A stretch of 64,000 nucleotides of DNA from Candidatus Rifleibacteriota bacterium (GCA_015232575.1 JADFZL010000017.1:106351-170350); one strand, 5' to 3'; positions 15,527 through 25,237 are shown, counted from the stretch's first letter. The notes: generated by a model from the letters alone, not told the origin. Numbers and translations are program-made.

Positions 15527-16875
15527 AGAAGCGGGTAACAATAATTGGCGCAGCAAAGAGTGGTATCTCTGCCGCCAAAGCCCTTGCAGAAACCGGAGCA
15601 GATGTTCTGCTTTCAGACGTTCAGGATCGCAGGCACATTGAAAAAGCTCTTTCGGAAGCGTCTCTTCCAACAAATGTGACTGTCGAGACTGGCGGGCACA
15701 CAGAGAATGTTCTGTCCGCCGATTACATTGTTCTCAGTCCGGGCGTTCCACCCAATATTCCAATATTGAGAAGAGCTGCTGAAATGGGAATTCCCATTTT
15801 ATCTGAAATTGAAATTGCGTACAGGCTTTCACGCGGAAAAAGACTTGTTGTGACCGGAAGCAATGGAAAAACCACGACAACAACTCTTCTGGCTGAATTC
15901 TGCAAGTCTCATTTTCCGAAAGTTTTTCTGGGTGGCAATATTGGAATTCCGATGATGGATTTTGCTCTGAAAACATCGGATAAAGACATTCAGGTTCTTG
16001 AAGTCAGCTCGTTTCAGCTTGAAACAATTGTCGAATTCAAGCCTGACATTGCCATGATAACTAATTTCTATGAAAATCACCTGGACAGGTATCCATCATA
16101 TAAAGCTTATTGCGATGCAAAAGAGCGCATTGCCATGAACATGGACAGTTCGGGCTGGCTCATATTAAACAGTGAGCAGCAGATGATGCACGATCTGGCA
16201 AAGCGAACGAAAGCAAAAATTGCCTGGTTCGGTCTTAACAGTGATTTCACGGCCGTTCCGCGCGTTACGTCGATTTCCGGAACTGTTGTATTCATTTCAG
16301 AAAATGGTAAAACCACAGAGCTTTTCAAAGAAAAAGACATACGAATTCCCGGCAGGCACAATCTTGAAAATGCCATGGCTGCAAGTTCTGCTGCGATTCT
16401 TTCAGGTGTTCCTGCTGAAAAACTTTTACAGATAGTACAAACTTTTTCCGGAGTGGAACACAGACTTGAGTGGGTAAGAGAGCGCAGGAATGTACAATAT
16501 ATAAATGATTCAAAGGCGACAAATTGTGCAGCGTCAATAATTGCTCTCAAATCCTGCAATGGAAAGGTAATTCTTATCGCGGGCGGAAGAGATAAAGGCA
16601 CTGATCTGAATGAGTGGAAAGAGAGCGTCAGGAAACTTTCTACTGGTGTGGTTCTTTACGGAGAGGCACGCGAAAGATTCAGGTCCTGCCTTGAAGGACT
16701 TATTCCGCTAAAGATAGCGTCTTCGTTTGCCGATGCAGTCAATATAGCTTCTGAATGGTCAAAACCGGGAGACACTGTTTTGCTTTCCCCGGCATGCAGT
16801 TCTTATGATCTTTTTCCTAATTTTGAAGTCAGAGGGAAAGCGTTCAGAGACTTGGTAAACGGGCTTCCAGAATAA
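15523..16875 (+). CDS. murD: UDP-N-acetylmuramoylalanine-D-glutamate ligase
   Basis: A 450-residue Mur ligase that adds D-glutamate to UDP-MurNAc-L-Ala in the cytoplasm. The N-terminal Rossmann part begins VTIIGAAKSGISAAKAL, the ATP loop is TGSNGKTTTTTLLAEF, the central domain has ITNFYENHLDRY, and the C-terminal domain has FSGVEHRLEWV, YINDSKATN and SPACSSYDLFPNFEVRG, all typical of MurD. The ATG at 15523 overlaps the pgi TGA; an in-frame ATG at 15508 is less likely because GGAG at 15510 serves as the ribosome site for the downstream start. It is separated from ftsW by a repeat-filled gap. Confidence 0.95.
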   Translation: MKKRVTIIGAAKSGISAAKALAETGADVLLSDVQDRRHIEKALSEASLPTNVTVETGGHTENVLSADYIVLSPGVPPNIPILRRAAEMGIPILSEIEIAYRLSRGKRLVVTGSNGKTTTTTLLAEFCKSHFPKVFLGGNIGIPMMDFALKTSDKDIQVLEVSSFQLETIVEFKPDIAMITNFYENHLDRYPSYKAYCDAKERIAMNMDSSGWLILNSEQQMMHDLAKRTKAKIAWFGLNSDFTAVPRVTSISGTVVFISENGKTTELFKEKDIRIPGRHNLENAMAASSAAILSGVPAEKLLQIVQTFSGVEHRLEWVRERRNVQYINDSKATNCAASIIALKSCNGKVILIAGGRDKGTDLNEWKESVRKLSTGVVLYGEARERFRSCLEGLIPLKIASSFADAVNIASEWSKPGDTVLLSPACSSYDLFPNFEVRGKAFRDLVNGLPE

Positions 16876-16908
16876 TGATTTGGGAGAGAAAAGCAAAGAA
16901 AAGATGAG

Positions 16909-16936
16909 TCTCACGCGGAGACGCAGAGACACAGAG
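16909..16936. repeat. Interspersed repeat R2, copy 1
   Basis: TCTCACGCGGAGACGCAGAG followed by ACACAGAG. The same sequence recurs inverted at 19883-19912 and directly at 34388-34418. A related tail (GCGTCTCTGCGTA, 17063-17075, then AACAATGCTACAGTG) lies on the far side of an R1 copy, as if R1 had landed inside R2. Confidence 0.75.
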
Positions 16937-16965
16937 TTAAAGAGATAGAGAAATGCGAAGACTAA

Positions 16966-17055
16966 TTGGCATGTTAACTTCGGATTCGGCTGTCACCTCG
17001 AACGGATGTGAGAGATCTCATAAATGCAAGATTTCTCCCTTCGGTCGAAATGACA
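16966..17055. repeat. Palindromic repeat R1, copy B
   Basis: Inverted relative to copy A. It shows GCATGTTAACTT as part of the outer arm, then TGTCACCTCGAACG through to GGTCGAAATGACA at 17055. Located between murD and ftsW. Confidence 0.85.
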
Positions 17056-17148
17056 TTTTTTAGCGTCTCTGCGTAAGTCAGGTCTTTCATCGGTAACAAT
17101 GCTACAGTGGCTATAGTTTGCTATTATATCTGAAGGGTTGAATTAAGT

Positions 17149-18342
17149 ATGCTCAATGTAAATAAGGAAAGACATTTCGACAACACTCTTCTGTTTGTGA
17201 CGCTGGCACTCATGTGTTTTGGTCTGATAATGGTCTATTCGGCCTCTTCCATTACTTCGATGAGTTACATGAATGACAGTCTGTTTTATTTCAAAAAGCA
17301 GCTCCTGTGGGTTGGAATTGCAATAGTAGGAATGTTTATTGCGTCGAATTACCATTACAGAAGGCTTGAGAAGTATTCTGTTCCGCTTATTCTGCTGTCT
17401 GTTGTGTTTCTGATAGCTGTTTATTTTACAGCGAAGGTCGGCGGAGCACATCGCTGGCTCAGGATTGGTGGACTTGGCTTTCAGCCTTCTGAGTTTGCAA
17501 AAATTGCTTTCATAATTTACATCGCACATTCTATTTCAATCCGTCAGGACAGAATTCAGGAAATACTTCGCGGAATAGTCCCTGATCTGCTGGTTATGCT
17601 TGTAATCTTCGGACTGATATTAAAAGAGCCCAACCTTTCAACTGCCGGAATAGTTGCATCAACGTATTTTCTGATGCTCTTTCTCGGAAATGGTTCATTG
17701 CTTCACCTGCTCGGAATTGGTGCGGGCGGCGCAATTGCTGTCACCGCTCTTGTATTCCAGGAAGGATACAGAATGCGTCGTTTTCTGGCATTTCTTGATC
17801 CATGGGGTGCATCGAAAACAGCTGGTTATCACATTATTCAATCTCTCGTTGCAATTGGCTCTGGTGGCTTCTGGGGTCTTGGGTTAAGCCAGAGTCGTCA
17901 GAAATTTTTCATTCTTCCCGAACGACATACCGACTTTATTTTCGCAATTATTTGTGAAGAGCTTGGGTTCATCGGCGGCGGCGCTGTCATTCTGCTTTTC
18001 CTGCTGCTTATCTGGCGCGGTTTTTACATTGCAGCCAGAGCTCCGGATCTCTTCGGTTTTCTTCTCGCCGCAGGTCTCACATGCCTCATTGCCTGCCAAA
18101 CACTGATCAATCTGGGTGTTGTACTGTCAGTTATTCCAACAACTGGTGTAACGCTTCCGTTCATTAGCTATGGAGGCTCAAGCGTTTGCTTTATGGCTGT
18201 TGCCATAGGAATTCTGCTTAATATATCGCGTTACGGTACAATTCAGAATGCGATTGTTGAAAACAGAAAGCGCCCATTTTCCAGTCGTTACTCAGATGTT
18301 TCCGAGCGCGTCACTGCAAGACGCAAAAGACAAAGTACCTGA
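17149..18342 (+). CDS. ftsW: Lipid II polymerase of the SEDS family, FtsW-like
   Basis: A 397-residue polytopic membrane protein with about ten hydrophobic segments. SEDS signatures are VYSASSI near the start, GAHRWLRIGGLGFQPSEFAKIAF, GYHIIQSLVAIGSGGFWGLGL, LPERHTDFIFAIICEELGF and VIPTTGVTLPFISYGGSS. Its placement directly before murG and after murD fits FtsW, the septal glycan polymerase, rather than RodA. The ATG is preceded by GAAGGG. The C-terminal tail (about 365-397) is basic and cytoplasmic. MurG starts one base after the stop, so the two are coupled. Confidence 0.93.
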   Translation: MLNVNKERHFDNTLLFVTLALMCFGLIMVYSASSITSMSYMNDSLFYFKKQLLWVGIAIVGMFIASNYHYRRLEKYSVPLILLSVVFLIAVYFTAKVGGAHRWLRIGGLGFQPSEFAKIAFIIYIAHSISIRQDRIQEILRGIVPDLLVMLVIFGLILKEPNLSTAGIVASTYFLMLFLGNGSLLHLLGIGAGGAIAVTALVFQEGYRMRRFLAFLDPWGASKTAGYHIIQSLVAIGSGGFWGLGLSQSRQKFFILPERHTDFIFAIICEELGFIGGGAVILLFLLLIWRGFYIAARAPDLFGFLLAAGLTCLIACQTLINLGVVLSVIPTTGVTLPFISYGGSSVCFMAVAIGILLNISRYGTIQNAIVENRKRPFSSRYSDVSERVTARRKRQST

Positions 18343-18343
18343 T

Positions 18344-19426
18344 ATGAAAAAAATTGTATTAAGCGGTGGTGGAACTGGCGGACATATATATCCTGCGCTT
18401 GCAATAAAGGAAATAATATCAACGGGGTTATCCGAACCGGCGGAATTTCTTTACATTGGTCAGCCAGACGGAATGGAAAGCAAAATTGTTCCAAGAGAAG
18501 CTGGAGTATCATTTGCTGGTGCCCGAGCACAGGGAATGCCAAGAGATATTTCGATGAAATGGTTCACATTTCCCGTTAAGAACCTTATGGGAATATCTGA
18601 TGCCTACAGTTATCTGAAGTCATTTTCGCCTGATCTTGTGGTAACAACCGGTGGATTCGTGGCATTTCCAGTTTTGCTCGCGTCAAAATTACTTGGTTTC
18701 AAATTCGCTATTCACGAGCAGAATGCTGCGATGGGCGTAACAAATCGTCTTTTTGCTTCGTCAGCATCAAAAATAATGCTCACCTATTCCGGATCGTATC
18801 CTTCTTCTGAGAAAGTAGCTGTAACAGGCAATCCGGTGAGAAAAGTTTTCTCTGAAAAGTTCACTGGCAAAGGATTAATTCAGAAGAACCCGGACAATTT
18901 TGTAATTCTTTTCACTGGCGGCTCAAGAGGGGCATCTTCAATAAATAAAGCGTGTGTTGATCTTGCCTCGGAATGGCTTGAATCGCATCCTGAAGTCATA
19001 ATTATTCAGATTACAGGCGAACGCGATTATCAGAATACCGTTGAAAAAGTGAAAAACACCGCCAGACACAAAGTATATCCATATCTGCACGAAATGCGTG
19101 AAGCATTCGAAGTCTCAGACATTATTGTATCAAGGGCTGGTGCGACAATTCTCGCAGAAATAGGCTGTCTTGGAAAACCGGCAATTCTTATCCCCTACCC
19201 TTTTGCAACAGATAATCATCAGGAAAAAAACGCCCGGGTTCTTGAAGAAGCAGAAGCTGCAAAAATTATCCTGGACCGAGAATTGAATTGCATTTCTCTG
19301 AAAAATACAATTGAATCATGCATGAACAAAGCTCTTCTGAATAAAATGTCAGAACGAATGAAAAACAGCCGTCCAATAAATGTCGAAGAACGAATCTTCG
19401 ACGCCCTAAAACCTTTACTTTTTTAG
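18344..19426 (+). CDS. murG: UDP-GlcNAc transferase to lipid I
   Basis: A 360-residue GT28 glycosyltransferase that makes lipid II at the inner face of the membrane. The start MKKIVLSGGGTGGHIYPALA is the family N-terminus; the frame is open 32 codons further upstream inside ftsW but that part is not MurG-like. HEQNAAMGVTNRLFA, TGNPVR, FTGGSRGASSINKA and SRAGATILAEIGCLGKPAILIPYPFATDNHQEKNA are all typical. Its TAG stop (19424-19426) lies inside the first bases of repeat R3, so the last residues (LLF) are probably set by the repeat insertion. Confidence 0.95.
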   Translation: MKKIVLSGGGTGGHIYPALAIKEIISTGLSEPAEFLYIGQPDGMESKIVPREAGVSFAGARAQGMPRDISMKWFTFPVKNLMGISDAYSYLKSFSPDLVVTTGGFVAFPVLLASKLLGFKFAIHEQNAAMGVTNRLFASSASKIMLTYSGSYPSSEKVAVTGNPVRKVFSEKFTGKGLIQKNPDNFVILFTGGSRGASSINKACVDLASEWLESHPEVIIIQITGERDYQNTVEKVKNTARHKVYPYLHEMREAFEVSDIIVSRAGATILAEIGCLGKPAILIPYPFATDNHQEKNARVLEEAEAAKIILDRELNCISLKNTIESCMNKALLNKMSERMKNSRPINVEERIFDALKPLLF

Positions 19427-19511
19427 AGGGGGCGCGTGCCCCCTCTCGCAGGTCGAACAAGTGCGACCTGCTCACTCCCCCGGTCGAGCACTTTGTGCTC
19501 TCCAGCCGTTA
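19421..19511. repeat. Triple-hairpin repeat R3, copy 1, over the murG stop
   Basis: Three successive hairpins: GAGGGGGC/GCCCCCTC (19426-19445), AGGTCG/CGACCT (19450-19469), and GAGCAC/GTGCTC (19486-19500). It begins TTTTTAGAG and provides the murG stop codon. Related copies lie at 31007 and 49949. The first hairpin may also end transcription of the mur genes. Confidence 0.85.
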
Positions 19512-19936
19512 TAACCATATACACAATTTGTTTATCACTTTTTCTGCCCGGGCTCGTTTTTAAAGCCCGAACTTACGCAAGAATCAGTTAGATTCTATGG
19601 GTGGAAACCTCTTTTGATGTGGAATGTAATTAATTCGTTGTCATCTCGACCAAAGGGAGAGATTTCAAAAGGGTTATAAAATCATGCGCTACTTCGACGT
19701 AATAGATACCAGGATTTCTCCCTTAGGTCGAAATGACAGCAAAACACCTACCCCCCTTTCGATAATACACCCTGTTTCTTATTGGTAGAGGCAGAAACAT
19801 CAAAAAGCGGTAATACCCGATTTTCTCAAGACTGCAGCAATGTTGTTGAGCAGATAAAAAAAACACGATTTTCTCTCTGCTTTTCTCTGTGCCTCTGCGT
19901 CTCTGCGTGAGAAATATCTTTCCTTCAGCAACGTTG
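19427..19936. other. Repeat-filled gap between convergent murG and phosphatase genes
   Basis: About 510 bases made largely of R3 (to 19511), R1 copy C (19639-19738) and R2 copy 2 (about 19870-19945), with short unique stretches between. No gene is supported. Confidence 0.75.
19639..19738. repeat. Palindromic repeat R1, copy C (expanded loop)
   Basis: TGTCATCTCGACC at the left and GGTCGAAATGACA at the right pair with each other, but the loop is about 35 bases longer than in copy A. Confidence 0.8.
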
Positions 19937-19945
19937 CTACAGTGT
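19870..19945. repeat. Repeat R2, copy 2, reaching into a coding end
   Basis: CTCTGCGTCTCTGCGTGAGA (to 19912) is followed by CAGCAACGTTGCTACAGTGT, which includes the perfect 12-base palindrome AGCAACGTTGCT. The last part overlaps the stop and final codons of the phosphatase gene ending at 19937, whose last residues (MTL) come from this sequence. Confidence 0.7.
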
Positions 19946-21862
19946 CATTCTTTCCCGGCAGATTGCAAGAAGTGTTATGTCGTCTTTCTGTTTTACCGAT
20001 TGAACAAGGCTTTTATGCCATGAAAACAGGTTATTAATTATTACCATTGATTCTTGCATCTCAGAATCAGATTTTGCAGGATTCATCGAATTTATTTCGG
20101 GAAGTATTTCAGCCAGCCTGCTGTAGCCAATCATATTTCCTTCGGCATCTGATGATTCCACTAATCCGTCTGAATAGCCAAGGAACCATTGTTGGTCAGA
20201 TAAATCTATTGTCTGTTCCAGATATTCATTTCTGATTTTTACTCCGGCCGGAAATCCCGGAAGAGAAATTTCCCTTACCTCATTTTTATTAACAACAAGT
20301 GGAAAACAATGTCCGGCGTTTGAAATACGCATTGTTGAAGAAGCTGTGTCGAAAATTCCGATCATACATCTCATCATTCTGCGTTTTTTGAAAACAGATG
20401 CCAATATTGCCGTAATATGAGCAAGAATTTTTTTTGGTTCGAATGAATTCTCCGGATGAAAAACAGCTGCCTTAACCATTCCGACAAGGAGCGCTGCCGA
20501 AATTCCATGACCAACAGCATCACCGATCACGAACAATACTTTTTGTCTGTCAATTTCAAAGAAATCATAATAGTCACCGCCAACTTCAGAAATCGGCAAA
20601 CATTTCCCGGAAAACTCCCATCCATTTTGTACAAGTGTTTTTTCAGGAAATATTGTTTCCTGAAGAGTCCGGGTAACTTCAAGATCCTGAATACTTTCAA
20701 GCATTTCGTTAAATGCCTGAGCAAGCCGTCCAAACTCGTCCTTACCAAGTGGCTCAACTCTGAAATCAAAATTTCTCTCATTCAATGCAAGAACCCCTGA
20801 ACTCAGGCAATCAAATGGTCTCAACAGAATTTTCTTCATAAGTATCCATGAAAAAAGAACAATGATGGAAATTATCAAGACTGTTACAAGTAATTTCTGC
20901 CTCAATTTGGATACTTCATCAAGAATTTGCTGGTCGTTATCAATCAGACCAAATCTGTATCTCTTAATCTTGGTGACTGGAGATCTTGATAAGTAATAGG
21001 TTCTCCCCTGATGTACTGTTTTTCTGCATAGCGGTACCTCACGACAGTTACTTGAAATGATTAACGATATATCACTACTATTTCTAATCCACTTTTCGGG
21101 AGAATTTGCAGTCTTTGTTTTATAAGAAAAAAAGAGGCTATGCGAAGAATCAGAAATTTCAAGTTTTCTCATTACCTGTTTGAGATACTCCCTTTCAACA
21201 AACCAAGGCTGCCAAACAAGAAGCAGCAAATATCTCACTTTTCCATGATAATCCTTCATCGGATTCAGAATTGCAATTGAGTGAGAATCAAATATTTCGA
21301 AAGACTTCATTTTTCCAAGATTCTGAGTAAAAAGAGAAAATATATATTCAGAATTTAACCCATAAGATTCAGCAGCAACTGTTATAAGCTGTTTTTTGAA
21401 ATCAAATGCAGCTACTTTCGTTTCGCTGTTAAGTTCATTAATTAAACTGGCAAGACTGCTTTCCATAATTTTGAAAGCTTTTTTAATTATTTTTTCATCA
21501 CCTTTACTTATCAGATAGGCGCCTTTTCCATTTTCCCCAAACAGTTCTGCAAATAATGGGTCATAATGTGCAAAGATTCTTTCGAGAGATTTAATAATTT
21601 CTGGCTTTATATCAACGTTTTCAGAGGTATTCAATTGAAGCTCTTTTTTTATTCTGCTCTCGAAGAGTCCGATTTCTTCAAGAAACATCTGATCTATTTC
21701 CTGAATTTTCTTAACCTGAGAGTCGTAAATATTCTGCTCGGTAACACGAATCTTTTCTTCAAGGCTTTTGTTGAACATGCTGAATATAAACAGTAACAGA
21801 ATAAATTCTGTTATCGCCAGCAGCAATGCAAGCTGCAGCTTCATATTTTTCAACATCAACAT
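19937..21862 (-). CDS. Sensor-type SpoIIE phosphatase with HAMP domain
   Basis: A 641-residue membrane protein. One membrane segment lies near 9-29, followed by an extracytoplasmic region of about 280 residues, a second membrane segment (about 311-331, VTVLIISIIVLFSWIL), a HAMP linker (to about 390, ending in FNEMLESIQDLE) and a PP2C/SpoIIE phosphatase domain with GGDYYDFFEIDR, VIGDAVGHGISAALLVGMVKA, SNAGHCFPLVV and YSDGLVES. The metal-binding Asp residues look intact. Such proteins dephosphorylate STAS anti-anti-sigma factors. The start overlaps the end of the upstream phosphatase gene, so the pair is coupled. TGATG suggests either Met1 or Met3 as start. Confidence 0.88.
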   Translation of the reverse strand: MLMLKNMKLQLALLLAITEFILLLFIFSMFNKSLEEKIRVTEQNIYDSQVKKIQEIDQMFLEEIGLFESRIKKELQLNTSENVDIKPEIIKSLERIFAHYDPLFAELFGENGKGAYLISKGDEKIIKKAFKIMESSLASLINELNSETKVAAFDFKKQLITVAAESYGLNSEYIFSLFTQNLGKMKSFEIFDSHSIAILNPMKDYHGKVRYLLLLVWQPWFVEREYLKQVMRKLEISDSSHSLFFSYKTKTANSPEKWIRNSSDISLIISSNCREVPLCRKTVHQGRTYYLSRSPVTKIKRYRFGLIDNDQQILDEVSKLRQKLLVTVLIISIIVLFSWILMKKILLRPFDCLSSGVLALNERNFDFRVEPLGKDEFGRLAQAFNEMLESIQDLEVTRTLQETIFPEKTLVQNGWEFSGKCLPISEVGGDYYDFFEIDRQKVLFVIGDAVGHGISAALLVGMVKAAVFHPENSFEPKKILAHITAILASVFKKRRMMRCMIGIFDTASSTMRISNAGHCFPLVVNKNEVREISLPGFPAGVKIRNEYLEQTIDLSDQQWFLGYSDGLVESSDAEGNMIGYSRLAEILPEINSMNPAKSDSEMQESMVIINNLFSWHKSLVQSVKQKDDITLLAICRERMTL

Positions 21863-24705
21863 ATATTGTTTTTTTCTGACATCTGGCAGGTCAGTAATGT
21901 TACATCATCTGGCTGAACAACATTGTTTGTAACGCTTTTCAGCCACGACATGATGTTATTTCTGGTTATTGTACAATCATTCCCAACCAGTGCAGGCAAT
22001 ACAGAATAAAACCTTTTGTACCCAATAACAACATTATTGCAGTCTGGATATTCAATTATTCCATCTGTATAAAAGAGAATAACATCACCCGGTTCCACCA
22101 GCAATTCACAGCATCCAGACACGTGGTTCTTTTTTATTCCGAGGGGAAGTCCCGGAATCGCTATTTCAGAGACAACGCCATCTCTTATCAGAAGCGGATA
22201 CGTCTGTCCGGCTCCGGAAAAGGAGATTTTTCCGGAATCTGCGTCAAGAAGCGCTGCAACGCAAGTCATCATTTTTCTTTTACGAAGAACTTTTATAAAA
22301 ACAGCATTCAGAATCTGCAGAATTTTTTCAGGAGAACGCGGTGTTAATGGATGTACAAGCAGAGATTTTGCCATTGCTACAACAAGTGCAGCAGAAGTTC
22401 CATGCCCGGATACATCTCCAAGAAAAATGAGTGCCCTTCGCTCATCAATTGCCGTGAATTCATAGTAATCTCCTCCGACCTGAAGAGCCGGAATACAGAC
22501 ACCCTGAATCTGCCATTGTTTCAAGGTTAATATTTCAGTAGAAAAAAAATCTTCCTGAAGAGCTTTTGCACTCTCAAGTTCCTTCATGCCGGACATTATA
22601 GTGTTGAATGTTGAAAGAAGATTTTTCCATTCATAAGAGCCGGTGATCTTAACCTGAAAATCGAAATTACGCTTCTGAAGGTTATCGACTGCCTCACTCA
22701 ATCTCGAAGCAGGAATAAGGAAATTTCCAGTGAGAAACAACACCGAAAGCAATGCAAAAAGAATGATTAGTGCAATTAAAGCAAACACATTCTTTTTTAT
22801 CTTATCCAGATCCCGTTTAATGTGATAATCTGATGAAACAGCCATAAGAAATCGGTTTCCAAGGTTATCGCATCGAATTCCTGTGAGCAGAGTATTTTTT
22901 GTTGAAGATTTTTCAACGCGTGTAAGAGTTTTGCCCGATGCTTCCAGATCGTTAATAAATCGGTTCCTCTTCTCCGACCATCTTCTTTTTAACGGCAGAA
23001 TATTTTCCATTTCGTTGCCCCACACAGCCCAAACTCTGGTTTCAGGTAAATTACGCCACACCTGAAGAAGATGTTTTCTAATATACATTTCTTCAACGCT
23101 TTCTTTTTCTGAAAACATCAGAAGGAAAAAAGAATTATTTATTTCTGTTCCTTTAAAAAAATGTGACGTCAGAACTAATTTTATATCTCCAGTGTCGAGT
23201 ATTGTCGAGGCACCAATACTTGAAACAAGAAATGAAAGAAACAGAGATTCATTAAAGTCTCCACCATGTTTCGCCTGGAAATCTTCAAGTTTTACCTTTT
23301 TGCCCGGGTCAATCTCGCCGGAAAAAATCTTTGCAATTGTTTTTTTGACAGTTTTTCCAAATGCATCAAAGAAATAATTGCCTGAAGTAATTCTCAGATC
23401 TCCTTCTCTGCGAAAGACGATCTTTCCTTCACTGTTGTACAGACGTGCGAAACTTATTCCAGTTTTATCAAGAAAACGCTCCAGTTCGCCTGAGATTTTT
23501 TTTCCATCTACACTTTTTATAAGTTCAAGGTCGCTCAGTATGTGTTTTCCAAAAATATCAATAAATGAGTTAAATGTACTGTCAAATCTTGTAAGTTCAT
23601 TCAGAACATCAGAAAACAGTTTTTTCTGAAAGGTTTTTTCCTTTTCTGAAGTCAGTACAACAAGATTAAAAAGTATTATTCCAGCTGGAATGCCTGTAAT
23701 TAGAATAAAAATAAACATCAGTTTAAATTTAACACTGACAGTTGACAATGAAAGCGTGGTTCCTGAAGGCGTTAACAAAATAATTGAAGCGGTCAGAAGT
23801 GCAATAAGCATAATAATACTTTTCTTCTTTGAGATTTCTGAAATAATTTCGGAAGTGAAATCTCTACTGCATAGAATGGAAATTTTTGGAGAAACAAATT
23901 TTGCAGAAACCAAAGAATTATTTTGCAAAAACAACTTGTGAGGTGAAGAATAAATTTTCTTCAGAAGTTCTTCTTCATTTATAATAAAAGCATCTTTAAA
24001 AGACTGAGGAAATATTTTTCTGGAGTTGAAATCATAATACGCAAATCGCACAGATTTGTTTATTCTGTTAAATTCATTCATCAGTGAATTGAGGGGAAGA
24101 ATATCCCAAGTGTCAGGTTGGGAAATATGTACAATGAAAAAAAAATTTGATCCAGGTCTGGCAATATAAACAAAACGCTTTTTTCTTGATTCCGAGGCAA
24201 AGAATATTTTGCTGTATGCCGGTTTACTCGACGAAACGAATTTTCCAAGAAATCCCTGAATAAAAGTCCTCTGAGAATCTGGAATTGTTGTGTTGTTGTT
24301 TATTGCGATGCAATATTCCTGATAAAATTTTTTCAGCAGAAATTTTGAAGGAGGTGAGTCACACAGTTCAGTTAAAGGCTCTCCATTTGATGAGAGAAAG
24401 GTAAAATGCAGAATACCGGGAAATTTTTTCTTCAAAGCGAGTATTTTCCGCTTTATTGATACAGTTGTTGAATCTTCAGAAACTACAAACTTTTCAAATT
24501 TTGAAATAAGGCGTTCAAAAAAAAGTACAGGCTCTGATTTAGCTTCAATGTTGTACAGAAGTGTCTCAAACCCATTTTCGGTTTTTTCAAGAAAATCAGA
24601 ATCGGCAAAAAGTCTCTTCCCGGCGTTTTCAGGAGAGTAATAGCCAGAAACTATCCAGGCTAATAAAACAATCAGTAATAATGCACCTGCTTTACTCCAT
24701 CGCAT
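21856..24705 (-). CDS. Large sensor SpoIIE phosphatase with two extracytoplasmic regions
   Basis: A 949-residue membrane protein, start MRWSKAGALLLIVLLAW. After the first membrane segment comes a region of about 270 residues, then two close hydrophobic segments (about 290-350), a second extracytoplasmic region of about 280 residues, a further segment (near 645-665) with HAMP (RLSEAVDNLQKRNFDFQV), and a C-terminal phosphatase domain (GGDYYEFTAID, FLGDVSGHGTSAALVVAMAKS, FSGAGQTYPLLI, YTDGIIEYPD). Metal ligands appear intact. The architecture matches the plus-strand paralog at 31543, including the MRW start. It is cotranscribed with the shorter phosphatase downstream. The long sensor parts are unlike any ligand-binding fold I can name. 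Confidence 0.87.
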   Translation of the reverse strand: MRWSKAGALLLIVLLAWIVSGYYSPENAGKRLFADSDFLEKTENGFETLLYNIEAKSEPVLFFERLISKFEKFVVSEDSTTVSIKRKILALKKKFPGILHFTFLSSNGEPLTELCDSPPSKFLLKKFYQEYCIAINNNTTIPDSQRTFIQGFLGKFVSSSKPAYSKIFFASESRKKRFVYIARPGSNFFFIVHISQPDTWDILPLNSLMNEFNRINKSVRFAYYDFNSRKIFPQSFKDAFIINEEELLKKIYSSPHKLFLQNNSLVSAKFVSPKISILCSRDFTSEIISEISKKKSIIMLIALLTASIILLTPSGTTLSLSTVSVKFKLMFIFILITGIPAGIILFNLVVLTSEKEKTFQKKLFSDVLNELTRFDSTFNSFIDIFGKHILSDLELIKSVDGKKISGELERFLDKTGISFARLYNSEGKIVFRREGDLRITSGNYFFDAFGKTVKKTIAKIFSGEIDPGKKVKLEDFQAKHGGDFNESLFLSFLVSSIGASTILDTGDIKLVLTSHFFKGTEINNSFFLLMFSEKESVEEMYIRKHLLQVWRNLPETRVWAVWGNEMENILPLKRRWSEKRNRFINDLEASGKTLTRVEKSSTKNTLLTGIRCDNLGNRFLMAVSSDYHIKRDLDKIKKNVFALIALIILFALLSVLFLTGNFLIPASRLSEAVDNLQKRNFDFQVKITGSYEWKNLLSTFNTIMSGMKELESAKALQEDFFSTEILTLKQWQIQGVCIPALQVGGDYYEFTAIDERRALIFLGDVSGHGTSAALVVAMAKSLLVHPLTPRSPEKILQILNAVFIKVLRKRKMMTCVAALLDADSGKISFSGAGQTYPLLIRDGVVSEIAIPGLPLGIKKNHVSGCCELLVEPGDVILFYTDGIIEYPDCNNVVIGYKRFYSVLPALVGNDCTITRNNIMSWLKSVTNNVVQPDDVTLLTCQMSEKNNIC

Positions 24706-24775
24706 TTCTCACACTAACACATTTTTCATTCCTTCTCAAGAATGCTTGAAAGAGTTCAGGAAAAACTGATATATC

Positions 24776-25021
24776 TCAATCCTTTTTTGGATTAAGATTC
24801 TGTGAGAAAAAATTCAATTCAATATTTTCTTTATTTTCAAGGCATTTTTCTAGTAGAAAACGATTCAACTCTCTCTTTATTTTTGATTCCTCTTCACTCA
24901 ACGAATCTTCATCAGTTATAGATCGAATCCTGGAATCGGATTTTGCCCACTTCACTGTCGGTTTTTTCCATAATTTGATGGAACTTTTTTTCAACGCTTT
25001 TCCCCTGCTCATCGCTTCCAT
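24776..25021 (-). CDS. Possible small charged protein
   Basis: An 81-residue reading frame, about 70 bases upstream of the large phosphatase gene and on the same strand. It is highly charged (WKKPTVKWAKSD, then DEDSLSEEESKIKRELNRF) and probably helical, without export signal. GAGG lies 9 bases before the second ATG (25012), which may be the real start. I recognise no family. It could be a small partner of the phosphatases or a chance frame; placement and ribosome site favour the former only slightly. Confidence 0.4.
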   Translation of the reverse strand: MEAMSRGKALKKSSIKLWKKPTVKWAKSDSRIRSITDEDSLSEEESKIKRELNRFLLEKCLENKENIELNFFSQNLNPKKD

Positions 25022-25237
25022 CCTCTGTTATATTAAATTCATTTGTTAGATAAGAAACATTCCAATAATATTTCTGTTCATAAATTTCTCCTTACCTGAT
25101 GCTCGATTTTAAAAGTCCCCAATTATTTAGGCTTTAGTTTCTTTTGATAATATAAACGTAATTTTCCATGTATTTGTTCTGGATTTTTTTCGAGAAGTAA
25201 ATTTATTTTAAAGCGCATCAATACTACCAAAAACAAA

